A stretch of 64,000 bases of DNA from Herbaspirillum hiltneri N3 (GTDB lineage Bacteria > Pseudomonadota > Gammaproteobacteria > Burkholderiales > Burkholderiaceae_D), in the NCBI RefSeq assembly GCF_001267925.1, contig NZ_CP011409.1:3038001-3102000 (forward strand), given 5' to 3'. The notes below the pieces were generated by a model. It did not search any database. It saw nothing but the letters and a program-made list of their open reading frames with translations, and was not told the DNA's origin. Numbering within the stretch: position 1 is the stretch's first letter; every line of letters starts with the position of its first letter. Below are positions 8,029 to 17,508 of this stretch, piece by piece. The position numbers and the translations under genes are program-made.

Positions 8029-9581
8029 GCGGGCTTGCCTCCCTGCAACCAGCGCCCGACCTGTGCCGAAGCGTCTTCCAGCGTAGCGGCCTGCAGCGGA
8101 TAGTCGAGCGCGGGACGGCGCACCGTCAGCAGCGGAATGCCCAGCGCTTTCGCCGCGTCGGCCTTGGCGCGATAACCACCGGCGTCGCCGGAATCCTTGG
8201 TCACCACGCAATCGATATTCCAATCGCGCCACAAGGCTTCATTGAAGCCCTGTGAAAATGGTCCCTGCATCGCGCAGATGCGGCTGCGCGGGATACCGAG
8301 ATCGATGGCGCGCTGGATGAACTCCGGCTCGGCGGTGACGCGCACGAACCACTGCTTGCGATCGGCGCCGGGCGCTTGCAGGAAAGCCGCGATATCTTTC
8401 GAACCGGTAGCCAGGAAGATGCGCTCTCCCTTGTCCATCGCCTGGCCTGCAGCCTCTTCCATCGAGCCGCACACCAGCGCATCGGCGGCAATGCCGCTCG
8501 GACGTTCGTAGCGCAGATAGGGAATGCCGAGGCTTTGCGACAAGCCCATCAGTTGCTGCGACATCAGCGTCGCATACGGATGCGTGGCGTCGACCAGCGC
8601 GCGCGCCTCATGGCGCAGCAGCGCCTGTTTGCGCGCTTCCACGCCCTGGCGACCGGCCCAGACCGTGACGCCCGGGCAATCCTGCAAGGCCAGCTCGCCG
8701 CCGTATTCGGTCGCCGTGGAGACCACTACCTGATGGCCTTGTGCGGCCAGTTTCCGTGCCAGCGCGTTGCCGTCGCTGGTGCCGGCGAAGACCCATACGG
8801 CCTGCGACGGCAGCACCGGTTCTTCCGCTGCCGCGGCGGATTCGTCGTGCCAGTCGTTATAGCCGCGCGGCGTGAAGATATAGCCGCGCTTGCGCTGCGT
8901 GAACCGGTTGCCGATCACGATGCTGGTCAGCATGTCGAATTGCAGCGAGGGCAACTCATCGAGGCGATGGATGCTCACTTCCTGGCCGGGGCGATAGGCG
9001 TTCTTCACCACGCCGCACAGCGTGTGCGGCGCCTTCGATTCCAGCATCAGCTTGAGGATGCGGTACACGCCTTCCTGGCGGCCGGCGCTTTGCACGTTGT
9101 ACAGCACGCAGGCCAGATCGGCCTGGGCGATGTGGCGCGCGCGGTTCTCGATCCACTCCCACGGGCACAGCAGGTTCGACAAACTCAGCGTGGCGAAGTC
9201 GTGCGACAGCGGCGAGCCCAGCAAGGACGCGCATGCATTGGCCGACGTCACGCCCGGGATGAGGTTGACTTCGTAGTCGTCGCCATCCTTCATCTCGTCG
9301 AAGGCCAGCGCCGCCATGGCGTAGATGCCGATGTCGCCGCTGGAAATCAACGCCACCTTTTCACCGCTGCGCGCTTTCTCGATCGCCAGCAAGGCGCGTT
9401 CGCGCTCCTGCGTCAGCGGCGGCGTGTGGATCTCCTTGCCCTCGATATGCGAACTGATCCATCGCAAATACAACTCGTAGGCCACGATGACATTGCTGTC
9501 GCGCAAGGCGGCGATGGCGCGCGGCACGATCAGGTCGCCGAAACCGGGACCGACCGACACCAGATTCAATACTCCACTCAT
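8025..9581 (-). CDS. cobJK: fusion of precorrin-3B C17-methyltransferase (CobJ) and precorrin-6A reductase (CobK)
   Basis: Protein of 518 residues. Residues 1 to about 245 are a tetrapyrrole methylase (VGPGFGDLIVPRA at the start, SSGDIGIYAMAALAFD, LIPGVTSANACASLLGSPL), the ring-contracting C17 methyltransferase. Residues from about 262 onward are a Rossmann-like reductase of the CobK/CbiJ family (WVFAGTSDGNALARKLA, VDATHPYA, RYERPS), which reduces precorrin-6A with a nicotinamide cofactor. The domains are joined by an Ala/Glu-rich linker. The fusion is collinear and unbroken. A 37-bp gap separates it from cbiG upstream. Confidence 0.93.
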   Translation of the reverse strand: MSGVLNLVSVGPGFGDLIVPRAIAALRDSNVIVAYELYLRWISSHIEGKEIHTPPLTQERERALLAIEKARSGEKVALISSGDIGIYAMAALAFDEMKDGDDYEVNLIPGVTSANACASLLGSPLSHDFATLSLSNLLCPWEWIENRARHIAQADLACVLYNVQSAGRQEGVYRILKLMLESKAPHTLCGVVKNAYRPGQEVSIHRLDELPSLQFDMLTSIVIGNRFTQRKRGYIFTPRGYNDWHDESAAAAEEPVLPSQAVWVFAGTSDGNALARKLAAQGHQVVVSTATEYGGELALQDCPGVTVWAGRQGVEARKQALLRHEARALVDATHPYATLMSQQLMGLSQSLGIPYLRYERPSGIAADALVCGSMEEAAGQAMDKGERIFLATGSKDIAAFLQAPGADRKQWFVRVTAEPEFIQRAIDLGIPRSRICAMQGPFSQGFNEALWRDWNIDCVVTKDSGDAGGYRAKADAAKALGIPLLTVRRPALDYPLQAATLEDASAQVGRWLQGGKPA

Positions 9582-9618
9582 AACACTACTTTCTTTTTCA
9601 ATTTCATCTTGTTCATTG

Positions 9619-10422
9619 CTATTCCACCCGACTCTCTACGTCAGGCAAACCGATGTCTTCCACGATCGCCACAGTCACGCCTTCCAGCGCGGTCTTCGGC
9701 AGCGCCAGCACGCCGCGCGGACTGGCGATCAGCGCGCACGGCTCGCACACGCCGTCGACGCCGACGTTCTTCTGCACCCATTCCGACGGCGCCGTCACCC
9801 AACCGCGCGCAGCGACGTCCGAGGCGGAGATCACGCGCAAGGGCAATTCGTTGGCGGCGCAAAAGGTCAGCAGGCCGGGTTCTTCCGCTTTCAGGTCGAT
9901 GGTCGCCACTTCGCGCACCTCGCCCAACGGCCGGCCGATCAGGTCCAGCGCATGCGTCACGGCGGCGGCGATCTTTTCCACCAGCACGTTCTTGCGGCAG
10001 CCGATGCCCAGCACCAGCGGTTTCAAGGCTTCGGTCGCGGTCGTGATCACCGGCACGGCGCCCACCACGTTGGCGACGCGATAGGCGAGACGGTTGCCGC
10101 CACCTTCGTGACCGCCGAGCAATGACACCGCAAAGCGTCCGGCTTCATCGAGCAGCACCACCGGCGGATCGGTCAGTTTGTCTTGCGGCAGGCCTTCCAG
10201 AAACCGCACCGCCACGCCGCTGGCCGCCAGCATGATCCACTGGCCCTGATGGCGATAGGACGCGCGGAATTGCTGCTTCTGCGGAATGCCCGCATTGAGC
10301 CACGGCCGGTACAGCGTGCCGCCAAGCTGTCCCTGCAAACGCGCCGCCAGGGCTTCGCTCTCCGCCCGCACGAGCCAGATGCCGAGAGAATTTGTTTGCG
10401 TGTTGTGCAGGGAATTGCTCAT
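9619..10422 (-). CDS. cbiG: CbiG-type cobalt-precorrin-5A hydrolase, short form
   Basis: Opens the ring A delta-lactone and releases the C2 unit as acetaldehyde in the early-cobalt route. The protein of 267 residues carries the CbiG N-terminal domain (ASGVAVRFL, TDPPVVLLDEAGRFAVSLLGGHEGG, ANVVGAVPVITTATEA) followed directly by the CbiG C-terminal/CobE-like domain (LVLGIGCRKN). The middle domain of longer CbiG proteins seems to be missing. It begins 2 bp after the cobM stop. With no cobG in the window, it is the likely partner of cobM and cobJ here. Confidence 0.88.
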   Translation of the reverse strand: MSNSLHNTQTNSLGIWLVRAESEALAARLQGQLGGTLYRPWLNAGIPQKQQFRASYRHQGQWIMLAASGVAVRFLEGLPQDKLTDPPVVLLDEAGRFAVSLLGGHEGGGNRLAYRVANVVGAVPVITTATEALKPLVLGIGCRKNVLVEKIAAAVTHALDLIGRPLGEVREVATIDLKAEEPGLLTFCAANELPLRVISASDVAARGWVTAPSEWVQKNVGVDGVCEPCALIASPRGVLALPKTALEGVTVAIVEDIGLPDVESRVE

Positions 10423-10424
10423 GG

Positions 10425-11255
10425 TCAGACCTCGTCTCCGTTGACGGAAATTTCCTCGGGTTCTGCGGCGCTCTTGTTTTTTTCCTTGTCCTTGTTCTTC
10501 TTCACTACGCGGAACAGATGCGTGAAATCCTTGGAATACAGGCTCGATTCAACCTGCCGGCCCTTGTCCAGCGCCGCACCGACCAGCATCATCGTAGTCA
10601 GGTTCCAGGCGCCGCGTTTGGTTTCCTCCAGCACGGTCGCCAGCGTGCCCTGATAGACGCGCTGATCGGGCCAGGTGGCGCGATAGACCAGCGTCACCGG
10701 CGTGCTGTCGGGATAGTGCAGGCGCAGATCGGCGACGATCTTTTTCAGATGCGGACCGGACAGGAAGATGCACATGGTGGCCTGATGTTCAGCCAGGCGC
10801 GCGATCGATTCCAGCTCCGGCACGGCCGAGGCGCGGCCGGAAACGCGCGTCAGGATCACGCTCTGAGACACCTCCGGCTTGGTCAGTTCCGCCGACACCG
10901 CCGATGCGGCGGCAGTGAACGAAGACACGCCCGGCACCACTTCGTAGGCAATCCCCAGCGCCTCCAGACGCCGCATCTGCTCGGCGGTCGCGCCGTAGAT
11001 GGCCGGGTCGCCGGAGTGCAGGCGCACCACGTCAAGATCCTGCGCTTTCGCACGCTCGTAACATGCCTGTTGCTGCTCCAGGTCGAGCTCGGCGGTGTCG
11101 ATCAGCTCGGCGTCGGGACGACAATGCTGGAGCATCTCGGTGGGCACCAGCGAACCTGCGTACAGCACCATCTGCACGCTGCCCAGCAGCTTCGCGCCGC
11201 GTAGCGTGATCAGGTCGGGAGCGCCGGGACCGGCGCCTACGAAATAAACTTTCAT
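10425..11255 (-). CDS. cobM: precorrin-4 C11-methyltransferase CobM/CbiF
   Basis: S-adenosylmethionine-dependent tetrapyrrole methylase of 276 residues. It has the family glycine-rich opening VGAGPGAPDLITLRGAKLL, YAGSLVP, VVRLHSGDPAIYGA and VPGVSSFTAAASA. The last 25 residues are a charged low-complexity tail rich in Lys and Glu that is not part of the fold. The start overlaps the cobI stop by 4 bp. Sequence alone does not separate the cobalt-free (CobM) from the cobalt-containing (CbiF) substrate. Confidence 0.95.
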   Translation of the reverse strand: MKVYFVGAGPGAPDLITLRGAKLLGSVQMVLYAGSLVPTEMLQHCRPDAELIDTAELDLEQQQACYERAKAQDLDVVRLHSGDPAIYGATAEQMRRLEALGIAYEVVPGVSSFTAAASAVSAELTKPEVSQSVILTRVSGRASAVPELESIARLAEHQATMCIFLSGPHLKKIVADLRLHYPDSTPVTLVYRATWPDQRVYQGTLATVLEETKRGAWNLTTMMLVGAALDKGRQVESSLYSKDFTHLFRVVKKNKDKEKNKSAAEPEEISVNGDEV

Positions 11256-12010
11256 CCTTGATGCCTCTTTTCCAATGCAGTTTTGCGAATCAGCATGGTC
11301 GCCAGGTAGCCGCTAACGGCATGGTCCCGGTCGCCTGCTTCCAGTTCGCGCAAGTCGTTCGCCAATACTTCGCCATCCAGTCCGATGCGCCGGGCGAAGG
11401 CGCAGTGTTCGGCGATGCCCATTTCCTTCAGCAGAGCCAGCACCCATGGCAGGCGCGCGCCGACTTTCATCAGCACCACGATGTCGTGGGTTTCGATCTC
11501 CTGCTGCAAGGTCGCCGGATCGTCCGGGCACGGCAGGATCAGCGTGCGTTCCTTGCCCACGCCCAGCGGCCAGTCCAGCGCCGCAGCCGCCGACGCATAG
11601 CTGGTGATGCCGGGAAAAGTCCGGTGTGGAAACGCCGGCAGCAGATCCTTCAACGCCGCCAGGACATAGCCGTAGGTCGAATACGTCAGCGTGTCGCCGA
11701 TGGTCAGGTAGGCGACGCTGCGCCCGGCCTGCAATTCGGCGGCGATGTCCTGCGCCAGTTGCGCGTAGTGCTCGCGCAGCACGTTGCGGTCGGGGTCCAT
11801 GTTGAACTCGACTTCGCGCAGCCGCTCCGGCGCGACGGCGACGCCTTCCAGGCATTGCAGCGCGACCGAGGTGTCGGCGCTCCTGGCGCGCGGCACGTAA
11901 ATCAGGTCGGCCTGCTGCAAAGCCTGCATCGCCGCCAGCGGCAGATAGCCTGCCGGGCCGGGACCGACGCCGATGCCCCAGAACATGCCGAGTTCATTGT
12001 TTGCGTTCAT
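11252..12010 (-). CDS. cobI: precorrin-2 C20-methyltransferase CobI/CbiL
   Basis: Second methylation step of corrin synthesis, 252 residues. Motifs are GIGVGPGPAGYLPLAAMQAL, LTIGDTLTYSTYGYVL and FPGITSYASAAAALDWPL. The ATG at 12010 is preceded by a strong GGAGGT site and overlaps the cbiD stop (ATGA); the same frame is open further upstream, but that is a shadow of cbiD. Cobalt-loaded or metal-free precorrin-2 could be the substrate, depending on whether CbiX acts first. Confidence 0.95.
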   Translation of the reverse strand: MNANNELGMFWGIGVGPGPAGYLPLAAMQALQQADLIYVPRARSADTSVALQCLEGVAVAPERLREVEFNMDPDRNVLREHYAQLAQDIAAELQAGRSVAYLTIGDTLTYSTYGYVLAALKDLLPAFPHRTFPGITSYASAAAALDWPLGVGKERTLILPCPDDPATLQQEIETHDIVVLMKVGARLPWVLALLKEMGIAEHCAFARRIGLDGEVLANDLRELEAGDRDHAVSGYLATMLIRKTALEKRHQG

Positions 12011-13182
12011 GCACGACCTCCCAGCAAATTGCCGTCGAGATCGAACAGACGCACCTCGACGCGTTTCACCGCCGGCACGCGCGTCTGCGCCAGTGCGGCG
12101 ATGCGCGCTTCGATGGCGCGCCACAGCGCGGCCGATCCGGACTCCTGCCTCAAACGTTCGATTGCTGCTTCCACCGTATTTGCACTTTCTATCTCGGCGA
12201 TCAGTGCTGCGGAAAACCCGAACTCCGCCGCCAGTTCCGACGCCACGCGGGCTACACCGCCCATCGCCATATTGCTCTTGCTCGAATGCGTATCCCATAC
12301 GCCGTCGAGCACCTTGGCCAGCTTGCCGGGATGACCCGCCAGCCATAACACATCCAGTTCCGCGCCCTGCTCGGCCAGCGCCGACTGCGTGAAGTCGAGC
12401 GCGTCGCCGAGGAAGTTGGCGATCTGCACCGAGCGCGCTTCCGGCAAGCCCAGCTCGTCACGCGCAAAAGTGCGGCCGATCTTGCCGGGCAGGTACGCCA
12501 CGCAAGTCGCCACGCCGTTCGGCTTGCTGTCGTCCGCCAGGGCGACGCGGATATACACTTCTATCGACGCGATCCATGACGCCAGCGACATCGGTTCGAC
12601 AATGCCCGACGTGCCGAGGATGGAAATCCCGCCGACGATCCCGAGACGCGGATTGAAGGTTTTCTGCGCAATCTTCTGGCCGTCTTCGCAACCGATGGCG
12701 AGATCAAAGCCGGTCTCGCCATTCACGTTCAACTCTTCCAGCACTTCCGCCACCGCCAGCCGCATCATCTGGCGCGGCACCGGATTGATGGCCGCTTCAC
12801 CTACCGCTACGCGCAAACCGGGCCGGGTTGCGGTGCCGACGCCGGATGCCGCCTTGAAGCGAATGTCTCCCGTATCGTTGCGCGCCACTTCGGCGAAAAT
12901 CGTCGCACCGTGCGTGTTGTCCGGGTCGTCGCCACCGTCCTTCAGTACTTCCGCGCGGATGCGCTTGTCGTCCAGTTTCTGCACATCCTGTATCGGCACC
13001 AGCAGGTAATGCTTGCCGTCCGGCAGGCTGACTTCGGCCTTGTCGATCCGCTCTCCGCACAACAGCATCGTCAACGCCGCCTTCACTGCCGCCGTGGCGC
13101 AGCTGCCGGTCGTCCTGCCACGCCGCAGACCGTTGGGGGCCGGCACGGTGAGGTCGAATTCGGCGCGCTCAAGCTCCTGCAT
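12007..13182 (-). CDS. cbiD: cobalt-precorrin-5B C1-methyltransferase CbiD
   Basis: Protein of 391 residues with the family signature [19 protein letters not shown] at residues 19-37, and [23 protein letters not shown] further on. CbiD methylates C1 in the early-cobalt pathway and replaces CobF of the aerobic pathway. Its start lies 14 bp inside the 3' end of the cbiX-cbiC gene. Finding CbiD next to CobN-type genes is the main evidence for a hybrid pathway. Confidence 0.95.
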   Translation of the reverse strand: MQELERAEFDLTVPAPNGLRRGRTTGSCATAAVKAALTMLLCGERIDKAEVSLPDGKHYLLVPIQDVQKLDDKRIRAEVLKDGGDDPDNTHGATIFAEVARNDTGDIRFKAASGVGTATRPGLRVAVGEAAINPVPRQMMRLAVAEVLEELNVNGETGFDLAIGCEDGQKIAQKTFNPRLGIVGGISILGTSGIVEPMSLASWIASIEVYIRVALADDSKPNGVATCVAYLPGKIGRTFARDELGLPEARSVQIANFLGDALDFTQSALAEQGAELDVLWLAGHPGKLAKVLDGVWDTHSSKSNMAMGGVARVASELAAEFGFSAALIAEIESANTVEAAIERLRQESGSAALWRAIEARIAALAQTRVPAVKRVEVRLFDLDGNLLGGRA

Positions 13183-14806
13183 CTGTTTTCAGCTCCGCCG
13201 CCTGTGCGGCGATGACCTGTCCGATGGCGTCGATCATCAAGGCGTTGACCACTGTCGCCGCCCACGGCGATCCGCCGCGCGTACCGCTGTTGGTAATGCG
13301 CGGCACCTGCAGGCAGCGGCGCAGCTCGTCCTTGCTTTCGCGCGTGCCGACGAAGCCGACCGGCAAGCCGATCACCAGCTGCGGCCGCCAGCCATGCTCG
13401 CGGATCAGGCGCGTGGTCTCGACGATCGCGGTCGGTGCGTCGCCGATGGCGAGAATGATGTCGTTGCCGAATTTTTCCCACGCGCGGCGCACGCCCGCGG
13501 CGGAGCGCGTGATGCCCTGCGCCTGCGCCAGCAGATGGGTCTCGCGATCATGCACGCCGCACCAGGTTTCGACGCCGAGCTGCTCGACCAGTGCGCGCTT
13601 CAGGCCTGTCTGCACCATCGTCACGTCGGTCACCACGCGCTTGCAGCGCAGGATGGCGCGGATGCCTGCCTCGATCGCACCGGATGAAAAATAGATGTCG
13701 TCGACCGCGTCGAAGTCGCCGCTGGTGTGCACCAGCCGTTGCAGCGCCGTCAGGTGCGCCGGCGGAAACACCGACCAGTCGCGACCGGCGGCGATGATCT
13801 CGAAGCTTTCCTTCTCGATCGGATGCGGCACATAGGGTGGGAAATCGACTTTCGCTTCGGCCGCGAGCGTCTCGCGATTGAGCAAGCCGCGCACCTGCAA
13901 ATGATGGGCGCGCTGCGGTTCGCCGATCTGCTCCTCGAAGCCGACGATCTGCACGCGGTATTTGCACAGGCTGCAATTCATCGCCGCGCGGCCTTCGACG
14001 GCTTCGCGCGCGCGCTCGAGCAAGACGTCGGCAACGTGCCGGTGCACACCCAGATAGCCGGCCTTGAGCACTTCCAGGCCCGGCTCGCGCTGCTGCAAAT
14101 CATCCGCTGCGGCATAAATGCGCTTGACCAGTACGCCGTCGAACAGGAAGAACGGCAACACCACGACGCGCGCAAAACCGAGCAAGGCGGCCGCGCGCAA
14201 ACCGTCGGCGACCAGCGGTTTGGCGGTGCCTGAATAGCAGACGTAGACGCCGCCGAAGCCCATGCCTTCTTCCAGCATGCGGGCGAGCTTCGATACTTCG
14301 CCGTTGGCGTCGGGGTCGGTGGTGCCGCGCCCGACCAGCACCAGGCAAGTGTCGTCGCGACGGATGGTTTGCGCCGATTGCGCTTCGGCGGCGAGGATGC
14401 GCTCCTGCGCCAGTTGCAGCAGCTGCGGATGCAGGTTCATCGCCGCACCGAAATGGAAGTCGATCTCGGGATGCCTACGCGCCAGTTCCAGCACTTCGGC
14501 CGGCATGTCGTTCTTGGCATGGCGCGCGGCCAGCAGCACGCCCGGCACCACCGCCACCTGCCTGCTGCCGGCGGCCAGATTGGCGTCGACGGCTTCGCTG
14601 ATGGTCGGACTGGAAAATTCGAGATAGCCGTGCGTCACCACGCGGCCGGGCGCGCGGGCGCGCACGATGTCGACCAGCGCTTCGAACTCGCGCACGGCGT
14701 CGGCGTCGCGGCTGCCATGACCGGCGATCACGATGCCGTAGCTTGCCTTGTCGTCAACAACTCCGGCAATGCCGGCGATATCGGCGATATCGGCAGCCGC
14801 GTTCAC
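13169..14806 (-). CDS. fusion of cobalt chelatase CbiX and precorrin-8X methylmutase CbiC/CobH
   Basis: Protein of 545 residues with two enzymes. The N-terminal part (about 20-310) is a chelatase of the sirohydrochlorin cobaltochelatase family, with two ferrochelatase-like halves ([32 protein letters not shown]) and [14 protein letters not shown] Cys pair in [18 protein letters not shown] follows. The C-terminal part (about 340-545) is the methylmutase ([39 protein letters not shown]). The start is a GTG at 14806 preceded by GGAGG and overlapping the cbiE stop (GTGA); the frame is open upstream but no better start was found. Confidence 0.92.
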   Translation of the reverse strand: MNAAADIADIAGIAGVVDDKASYGIVIAGHGSRDADAVREFEALVDIVRARAPGRVVTHGYLEFSSPTISEAVDANLAAGSRQVAVVPGVLLAARHAKNDMPAEVLELARRHPEIDFHFGAAMNLHPQLLQLAQERILAAEAQSAQTIRRDDTCLVLVGRGTTDPDANGEVSKLARMLEEGMGFGGVYVCYSGTAKPLVADGLRAAALLGFARVVVLPFFLFDGVLVKRIYAAADDLQQREPGLEVLKAGYLGVHRHVADVLLERAREAVEGRAAMNCSLCKYRVQIVGFEEQIGEPQRAHHLQVRGLLNRETLAAEAKVDFPPYVPHPIEKESFEIIAAGRDWSVFPPAHLTALQRLVHTSGDFDAVDDIYFSSGAIEAGIRAILRCKRVVTDVTMVQTGLKRALVEQLGVETWCGVHDRETHLLAQAQGITRSAAGVRRAWEKFGNDIILAIGDAPTAIVETTRLIREHGWRPQLVIGLPVGFVGTRESKDELRRCLQVPRITNSGTRGGSPWAATVVNALMIDAIGQVIAAQAAELKTDAGA

Positions 14807-15522
14807 GCCGCCTCCGCAGGCTTTTCCGGAGGCGGTTCGATCTGGCTGTCCATCGGTGTAGGGGTGCGAATCAGCATGATGCTCATGTCGGTGAACTCCT
14901 TGTCCACGCATTCGGCCAGGGTGCCGTGCCACTCTGCTTCGCCGCGCGTGAGGTTTTCCCAGACTTCGGTCGGATGATCGGGCTGCACGCCGTTTTCCAG
15001 CAGATAAGCCGCGATATGGCGCGGCATGAAGGAGCGCGCTGCATCCCATGGACACGGTATCACAATCGCATTGCGGCCGTCATTGAGGACATGCACCAGA
15101 TGGCGCTTGAACGGCGTCAGGTCGCCGCGCCGGTGGAAGGTGATGAAGGTGGTTTCATCGAAGCAGACCTTGGCGCGCGAGGCCAGGATTTGCGCCGAGG
15201 AAATACCGGGCAAGGTCTCGACCGGATGGCCGCAGGCGCGTTCGACGCGTTCCAGGTATTGGAAGCCGCTGAAATGGATGTCGCCCATGAACACCACCAC
15301 GCAGCGCTTGCCGGCATGATGCGCCGCGGCAACCAGATCGAGTTGCGCGACCTGGTCACGATAGTTCATGAGGACGACCTCCGCTGTCGCCGGGATGATG
15401 CTTTGCACCACGTTGACGACGGCGTCGAAACCGGCCACGACGTCGGCATTGCGAATCAGCTCGGCGCCGCGCTGGGTGAGGTAGCCGATGTCGCCGGGAC
15501 CTGCTCCTATGCAGATAATCAT
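14803..15522 (-). CDS. cbiE: precorrin-6Y / cobalt-precorrin-7 C5-methyltransferase CbiE
   Basis: Tetrapyrrole methylase of 239 residues equal to the N-terminal half of Cob[20 protein letters not shown] at the start, [13 protein letters not shown], and [16 protein letters not shown]. The decarboxylating CbiT half (C15 methylation) is not attached and no cbiT gene is in the window, so it must lie elsewhere or another enzyme does the step. The ATG at 15522 follows an AAGGA site. The last 20 residues are Pro/Glu/Ala-rich. Confidence 0.87.
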   Translation of the reverse strand: MIICIGAGPGDIGYLTQRGAELIRNADVVAGFDAVVNVVQSIIPATAEVVLMNYRDQVAQLDLVAAAHHAGKRCVVVFMGDIHFSGFQYLERVERACGHPVETLPGISSAQILASRAKVCFDETTFITFHRRGDLTPFKRHLVHVLNDGRNAIVIPCPWDAARSFMPRHIAAYLLENGVQPDHPTEVWENLTRGEAEWHGTLAECVDKEFTDMSIMLIRTPTPMDSQIEPPPEKPAEAA

Positions 15523-15542
15523 GTGTTGTTCCTTAATTAATT

Positions 15543-17507
15543 CTATTGAGCCATGCGGGCGCGGATCGTCAGCGCCAGATTGTCGGCGGTCAGCTCTTCC
15601 AGCGTCATGCATTCCGCCCCGAGCGCCTGCGCCAGTTGCGCCGCGCGACCCAGGCGAACGTAGCCGGTTTCGGTATCGAGCACCAGCGCAGGCGTACCGC
15701 GCGCGGCCAGCTGATCGGCCAGCGCCAGCGACTCCCGCCACGGATCGCCGCCGTTTTCAAGCGCGACGTTGCCCTTGCCATCGCTGAGCAGAACCAATAG
15801 CGGCGGAGCAACGCCGGATGACTGTTCCAGCGTCTGCAAGGCCAGCTGCAACGCATGCGGCAAAGGCGTGCGGCCGCCGGTCGGCAATTCGCGCAAGCCT
15901 TGTTCCGCCAGATCGACGCTGCGTGTCGGCGCCAGCAGCAAGGATGCCTTGTCGCCGCGAAAACCGATCACCGCCACCTGGTCGCGACGCTGATAGACGT
16001 CGGTCAGCAAGGCCAGCACTGCGCCCTTCACCGCCTCCATGCGCCGTTGCGCCGCCATCGAGCCGGATGCGTCGACCACGAACAGGATCAGGTTGGCGGT
16101 CTTGCCCGCCTTGACCTTGCCGTGCAGGTCGCCGGCTTGCAATTGCAGCACCGCGCCCTCGCCCCTCCCTTCCCCCCCTTGCGCCGCATTGCGCAACACG
16201 GCGCTGCGCAGGGTGGCGCCGACAGCAAGACTGGCAGGATTGCTGTCCGGCACGGCGCGGATCATGCGACCGCGGGTGGCGTCGGCGGAGTCGCTGCGGC
16301 GGCCTGCGAGCGTGGAGACATTGTTGGCCGGAGCATCGACATTGAGCCGGCGCGCCTCGCCGACGTCGTCGGCGGCTAATACCTGCTGGCTGTCGCCGCC
16401 GGCCGATTGCTCATTGCCTTCGTCAGGCGTATCCGACTGCTGCCCGCCATCGCTGTCCTGCGGTTCCGACGGCGGCGCGGCCTGCTGCATCAGGTCGTCG
16501 AGCTTGTCCTTGTCGAGGCCGGGTTGCTCGAAGGGCTTGCGGCGGCGGCGATGCGGTAATACCAGTTCGGCGGCGGCTCGCACGTCTTCCGGCGTGACCT
16601 GCCCACGGCCATCCAGCGCGGCGAATGCACGTGCGGTCTTGTGCATCACGATGTCGGCGCGCAGGCTGGCGACTTCGAATTCGCAGCACAAATGACTGAT
16701 CAGGTCGAGCAAGGCATCACTCAGCACGACCTGCGGCAGCAAGGCCTGCGCCGCAGCGATGCGGACGCGCAAGGCGTCCTGTTCGGCTTGCCATTGCACA
16801 GCATAAGCAGCCGGATCCGCTTCATACGCCAGGCGGCGGCGCACGACTTCGGCACGCAGCTTCTTGTCGCGCGGCGCGACGACTTCCACCATCAGGCCGA
16901 AGCGGTCGAGCAGTTGCGGCCGCAGGTCGCCTTCCTCCAGGTTCATCGTGCCGATCAGCGTGAAGCGCGCCGGATGCGATACCGACAAACCTTCGCGCTG
17001 CACCGAATTGACGCCCATCGCGGCGACGTCGAGCAGCACGTCGACCAGATGATCGGGCAGCAGGTTGACTTCGTCGATGTAGAGGATGCTGCGATGCGCG
17101 GCGGCCAGCAGGCCCGGTTGCAAGGCGTTCTTTTCTCCCTGCAAGGCGCGCTGCAGGTCGAGCGTGCCAAGCACGCGATCTTCCGTGGCGCCCAGCGGCA
17201 AGGTCACGAACGGCACCGCCGCCGATACAATCGCCGGCACGGCAGCGGCATCGCTGCGGCACACGGCGCAATGTTCGGCAGGCTGGCCCGGCAGGCAGTT
17301 GAAGGCACAACCGGCGATGCGTTCGACCGGCGGCAACACCGCCGTCAGCGCACGCGCCGCCGTGCTCTTGGCGGTGCCTTTGTCGCCGCGGATCAGGACC
17401 CCGCCCAGCGTGGTGTCGACCGCGCACAGCAGCAAGGCATTGCGGAGCTGCGGCTGGCCGACGATGGCGGAAAACGGAAATGACGGCGGCAACACGGGAT
17501 GGCTCAT
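15543..17507 (-). CDS. ChlI-ChlD-like AAA+/VWA fusion, motor subunit for CobN
   Basis: Protein of 654 residues. The N-terminal AAA+ domain resembles magnesium chelatase ChlI/BchI: Walker [10 protein letters not shown] at residues 41-49, a pair of CxxC-like Cys ([10 protein letters not shown]) and Walker [13 protein letters not shown] Gln/Asp/Ser-rich linker follows, then a ChlD-type von Willebrand A domain with the MIDAS DASGSM at 479-484. Such fusions replace CobS and CobT as ATPase partners of CobN in many bacteria. The ATG at 17507 lies one base after the cobN stop, which supports joint function. Confidence 0.92.
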   Translation of the reverse strand: MSHPVLPPSFPFSAIVGQPQLRNALLLCAVDTTLGGVLIRGDKGTAKSTAARALTAVLPPVERIAGCAFNCLPGQPAEHCAVCRSDAAAVPAIVSAAVPFVTLPLGATEDRVLGTLDLQRALQGEKNALQPGLLAAAHRSILYIDEVNLLPDHLVDVLLDVAAMGVNSVQREGLSVSHPARFTLIGTMNLEEGDLRPQLLDRFGLMVEVVAPRDKKLRAEVVRRRLAYEADPAAYAVQWQAEQDALRVRIAAAQALLPQVVLSDALLDLISHLCCEFEVASLRADIVMHKTARAFAALDGRGQVTPEDVRAAAELVLPHRRRRKPFEQPGLDKDKLDDLMQQAAPPSEPQDSDGGQQSDTPDEGNEQSAGGDSQQVLAADDVGEARRLNVDAPANNVSTLAGRRSDSADATRGRMIRAVPDSNPASLAVGATLRSAVLRNAAQGGEGRGEGAVLQLQAGDLHGKVKAGKTANLILFVVDASGSMAAQRRMEAVKGAVLALLTDVYQRRDQVAVIGFRGDKASLLLAPTRSVDLAEQGLRELPTGGRTPLPHALQLALQTLEQSSGVAPPLLVLLSDGKGNVALENGGDPWRESLALADQLAARGTPALVLDTETGYVRLGRAAQLAQALGAECMTLEELTADNLALTIRARMAQ

Positions 17508-17508
17508 A

